In this document: positions 5,304 through 5,413 of the stretch, piece after piece
Layout of the letters: the number at the start of each line of letters is the position of its first letter
Numbering within the stretch: position 1 is the first letter of the stretch
Origin: Acidimicrobiales bacterium
GTDB lineage: Bacteria > Actinomycetota > Acidimicrobiia > Acidimicrobiales > Palsa-688
Assembly (NCBI GenBank): GCA_030039575.1
Contig: JASHVH010000289.1
Coordinates: forward strand, 1-5,413
DNA: 5,413 nt
Reading direction: 5' to 3'
The notes under the pieces: model-generated
Databases searched by the model: none
What the model was told of the DNA's origin: nothing
What the model saw: only the letters and a program-made list of their open reading frames with translations
Made by a program: the position numbers and the translations under genes

Positions 5304-5413
5304 AAAGCTGAACTGGTCCTTTATGTGACGCCAACCGCGTCTGCCTGATAGCTTGCGGCCATGGACAAAGCCATGCCAATACGACAGATCGGGTCCCTCG
5401 ACGTCTCTTTGGT

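Larger units (their letters stand above)
5146..5413. other. Intergenic stretch with repeats, no gene recognised
   Basis: These 268 nt are visibly less GC-rich than the rest and include an A-rich run near 5204-5220. No frame shows third-position GC like the neighbouring genes or a recognisable domain, and no tRNA-like cloverleaf was found. It holds a long imperfect inverted repeat (5172-5204), three AGTAC-containing units (5234-5271), a compound hairpin candidate (5272-5303), a 10-nt direct repeat TGGACAAAGC (5299-5308 and 5362-5371), and a bulged hairpin with arms GGCCATGG and CCATGCC (5358-5375). It may hold the transcript end of the M48 gene and the promoter region of a gene beyond the window. 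Confidence 0.55.

Noticed and set aside
5171..5311. Possible 46-residue plus-strand peptide from a GTG (VRENEPVAFWRKKLAKAQQE and onward)
   Set aside because: It looks helical and charged, but its third codon positions are about half A/T, unlike every real gene here; it has no Shine-Dalgarno sequence and its 5' part is the 5172-5204 inverted repeat. No family recognised.
5158..5379. Minus-strand 73-codon frame in the right-hand gap
   Set aside because: Composition is Cys/Arg/Pro scatter with no domain and no coding bias; it is likely a chance open frame.
1..5413. CRISPR array, insertion sequence, tRNA or rRNA genes
   Set aside because: No regularly spaced long repeats, no transposase or terminal inverted repeats, and no cloverleaf or rRNA-like stretch were seen on either strand.

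Overview
The window is GC-rich, with genes that strongly favour G or C at third codon positions, GTG as well as ATG starts, and weak or absent Shine-Dalgarno sequences. Together with the families present (an actinobacterial-type M48 protease and a GQQHG-type xylulokinase), this suggests a high-GC actinobacterium, possibly a soil or uncultured lineage. The lineage is inference; no rRNA or other marker gene lies in the window.

Layout from left to right: (1) positions 2-919, plus strand, the 3' part of a ribose/xylose-type sugar ABC transporter substrate-binding protein, cut by the window edge just inside its signal peptide. (2) 920-1038, a convergent intergenic gap with a perfect 10-bp GC hairpin. 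(3) 1039-1794, minus strand, a class I SAM-dependent methyltransferase. (4) 1843-1947, plus strand, a 34-codon remnant matching the N-terminus of a medium-chain (zinc-type) polyol/alcohol dehydrogenase, cut off by a stop just before the zinc-binding motif. (5) 1957-3381, plus strand, a complete xylulokinase (xylB). (6) 3390-3959, minus strand, a small cytosolic protein with three zinc-ribbon modules, the middle one degenerate. (7) 4078-5145, plus strand, an M48-family zinc metallopeptidase with a Gly/Ser-rich tail. (8) 5146-5413, a non-coding, less GC-rich stretch with several inverted and direct repeats and no convincing gene.

The functional theme of the left half is pentose or pentitol use: a sugar-binding protein, the stump of a dehydrogenase of the kind that makes ketopentoses, and the kinase that phosphorylates D-xylulose. 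The set looks eroded or rearranged: no transporter ATPase or permease follows the binding protein, an opposite-strand methyltransferase separates it from the kinase, and the dehydrogenase is reduced to its first 34 codons. The right half is a head-to-head pair, zinc-ribbon protein and M48 protease, sharing a 118-bp intergenic region.

I do not see a clearly new biological system. The observations most worth checking are the truncated dehydrogenase fused up against xylB, the altered sugar pocket of the binding protein, the zinc-ribbon/M48 pair, and the palindromes after the protease.
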